Source of the DNA: Pseudomonadota bacterium | GTDB lineage: Bacteria > Myxococcota_A > Bradymonadia > UBA4248 | Assembly: GCA_009786045.1 (NCBI GenBank) | Contig: WQTY01000149.1 | Coordinates: 1 to 6,000, forward strand | DNA length: 6,000 nucleotides | Direction: 5' to 3' | Shown: positions 5,240-6,000 of the stretch, in pieces | Numbering within the stretch: position 1 is the first letter of the stretch | Layout: the number at the start of each line of letters is the position of its first letter | The notes under the pieces: model-generated | What the model was told of the DNA's origin: nothing | The model's database searches: none | What the model saw: only the letters and a program-made list of their open reading frames with translations | Made by a program: the position numbers and the translations under genes

Positions 5240-6000
5240 ATGGCACGCTACGAATTGATCGAAGGGACCTCAAGCAAATTCTGGGAAATTGAGCTTACAG
5301 GCAGCTCCTTTACCACAACCTATGGAAAGATTGGCACGTCCGGTCAGTCTGCCACCAAGAGCTTCGATTCCGATGAGAAGGCCAGGAAGGAGCACGACAA
5401 GATCGTCGCCGAGAAGGTGAAGAAGGGCTACAAGGCAGTTGGCACAAAGGAGCAGAGCGAAAGTAAAAAAGATGAGGTTTTGGGAAATGCACAATTGGTT
5501 GAAAAACTGAACAAAGCCCCGAATCTTCAAAAGGCACTCGTCGAGCATTTTATTGATTTGGCGGATTCGCCGAACTCCAAGCCTGTGCTGGAAGCCATTA
5601 TGGCGAAGGCGGAATCGGTGAGCTTGAGCGGCAAATCGCTGATCATTCATTTCCAAGATGACCAAGAAATGTCCGTTTCTGGTCCACTCGACAATGTGGA
5701 CACCGATTATGCTGCGTATCCGAAATCTTTCCGTGCTGTGATGAAAAAATACGGCGCCCTCTCTTTCCCAGACGATGGATGGGCTATACATTTGTGTGAC
5801 TCTGGCAATTTCGAGGTGGAAATGCTCGAAGACGTCGACAGCGAGTTGTTGGAATATGTCGACGACCCCTCCGAAATCTTATGCCCTCTCACTGATTATT
5901 CCGATTGGTGGATATATCATCCGAAAGAGAAGAACCCGCAGGGCGAGCCAGCACTCTGCTATATCTCCCACGAAGGTGGTGATGTAGAGGAAGGCGATAC
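5240..6000 (+). CDS. WGR-domain protein with SUKH-like C-terminal half, runs off the right edge
   Basis: The frame is open for 253 codons from ATG 5240 to the window edge. AAAGGA about 8 nt upstream supports this start. Residues about 1-66 form a WGR domain: SSKFWEIELTGSSFTTTYGK covers its first strands, then IGTSGQ, an alanine-bearing helix and KKGYKAV. The signature Trp-Gly-Arg is Tyr-Gly-Lys here, a known kind of variation. WGR domains bind nucleic acid ends in eukaryotic PARPs; their role in bacterial proteins such as MolR-like regulators is poorly defined. A charged linker follows (about 68-80), then a helical part to about 125. Residues about 127-253 read as alternating strands, with YPKSFRAVMKKYGAL and later WWIYHPKEKN and ISHEGGD, resembling the SUKH (SMI1/KNR4) layout. 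That is inference from pattern only. No signal peptide or membrane segment is seen, so it is probably cytoplasmic. The function is unknown and the C-terminus is missing. Confidence 0.88.
   Translation, partial: MARYELIEGTSSKFWEIELTGSSFTTTYGKIGTSGQSATKSFDSDEKARKEHDKIVAEKVKKGYKAVGTKEQSESKKDEVLGNAQLVEKLNKAPNLQKALVEHFIDLADSPNSKPVLEAIMAKAESVSLSGKSLIIHFQDDQEMSVSGPLDNVDTDYAAYPKSFRAVMKKYGALSFPDDGWAIHLCDSGNFEVEMLEDVDSELLEYVDDPSEILCPLTDYSDWWIYHPKEKNPQGEPALCYISHEGGDVEEGD

Noticed and set aside
1..6000. CRISPR arrays, tRNA or rRNA genes, insertion sequences, phage genes
   Set aside because: No regularly spaced repeats, no tRNA-like cloverleaf, no rRNA motifs and no transposase or phage protein were seen.

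Overview
The window reads as an ordinary chromosomal housekeeping segment of a Gram-negative bacterium, with an accessory gene at the right edge. Evidence for a Gram-negative host is an exported family-1 lytic transglycosylase next to the phosphatidylglycerol-phosphate synthase gene. Base composition looks moderate, near half GC. The dnaG-rpoD gene order, a primary sigma factor with a very long spacer, and a WGR-domain protein would suit a deltaproteobacterial-grade lineage (Myxococcota, Bradymonadota or relatives). That placement is inference from gene content only.

Left half, minus strand: dnaG (primase) is followed by the 5' part of a sigma-70 gene, probably rpoD, which is open from its start to the left edge. 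This is the core of the classical macromolecular-synthesis operon. No rpsU lies directly upstream of dnaG; the primase is transcribed divergently from a plus-strand gene. The 117-bp dnaG-rpoD gap holds overlapping inverted repeats that look like an attenuator or RNA-processing element. The sigma N-terminus has a recognisable region 1.1, then about 240 residues rich in Lys, Ala and Ser with no aromatic residues, then an acidic stretch that leaves the window before region 1.2.

Middle, plus strand: a 325-bp divergent intergenic region carries candidate promoters for both directions, a REP-like hairpin headed by GTAG on the minus strand, and a short direct repeat. A DUF4124-plus-SLT lytic transglycosylase follows, then pgsA. 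A weak hairpin plus T-run separates these two.

Right end, plus strand: a 337-bp gene-free region holds a cluster of three hairpins that looks like a dispersed repeat, with a short direct repeat on either side. It is followed by a WGR-domain gene that leaves the window at the right edge; its second half has SUKH (SMI1/KNR4)-like features.

The genes cover replication priming, basal transcription, cell-wall turnover and phospholipid synthesis. I see no clear novel multi-gene system. The most unusual items are the sigma-factor spacer, the dnaG-rpoD intercistronic structure, the REP-like elements and the WGR fusion.
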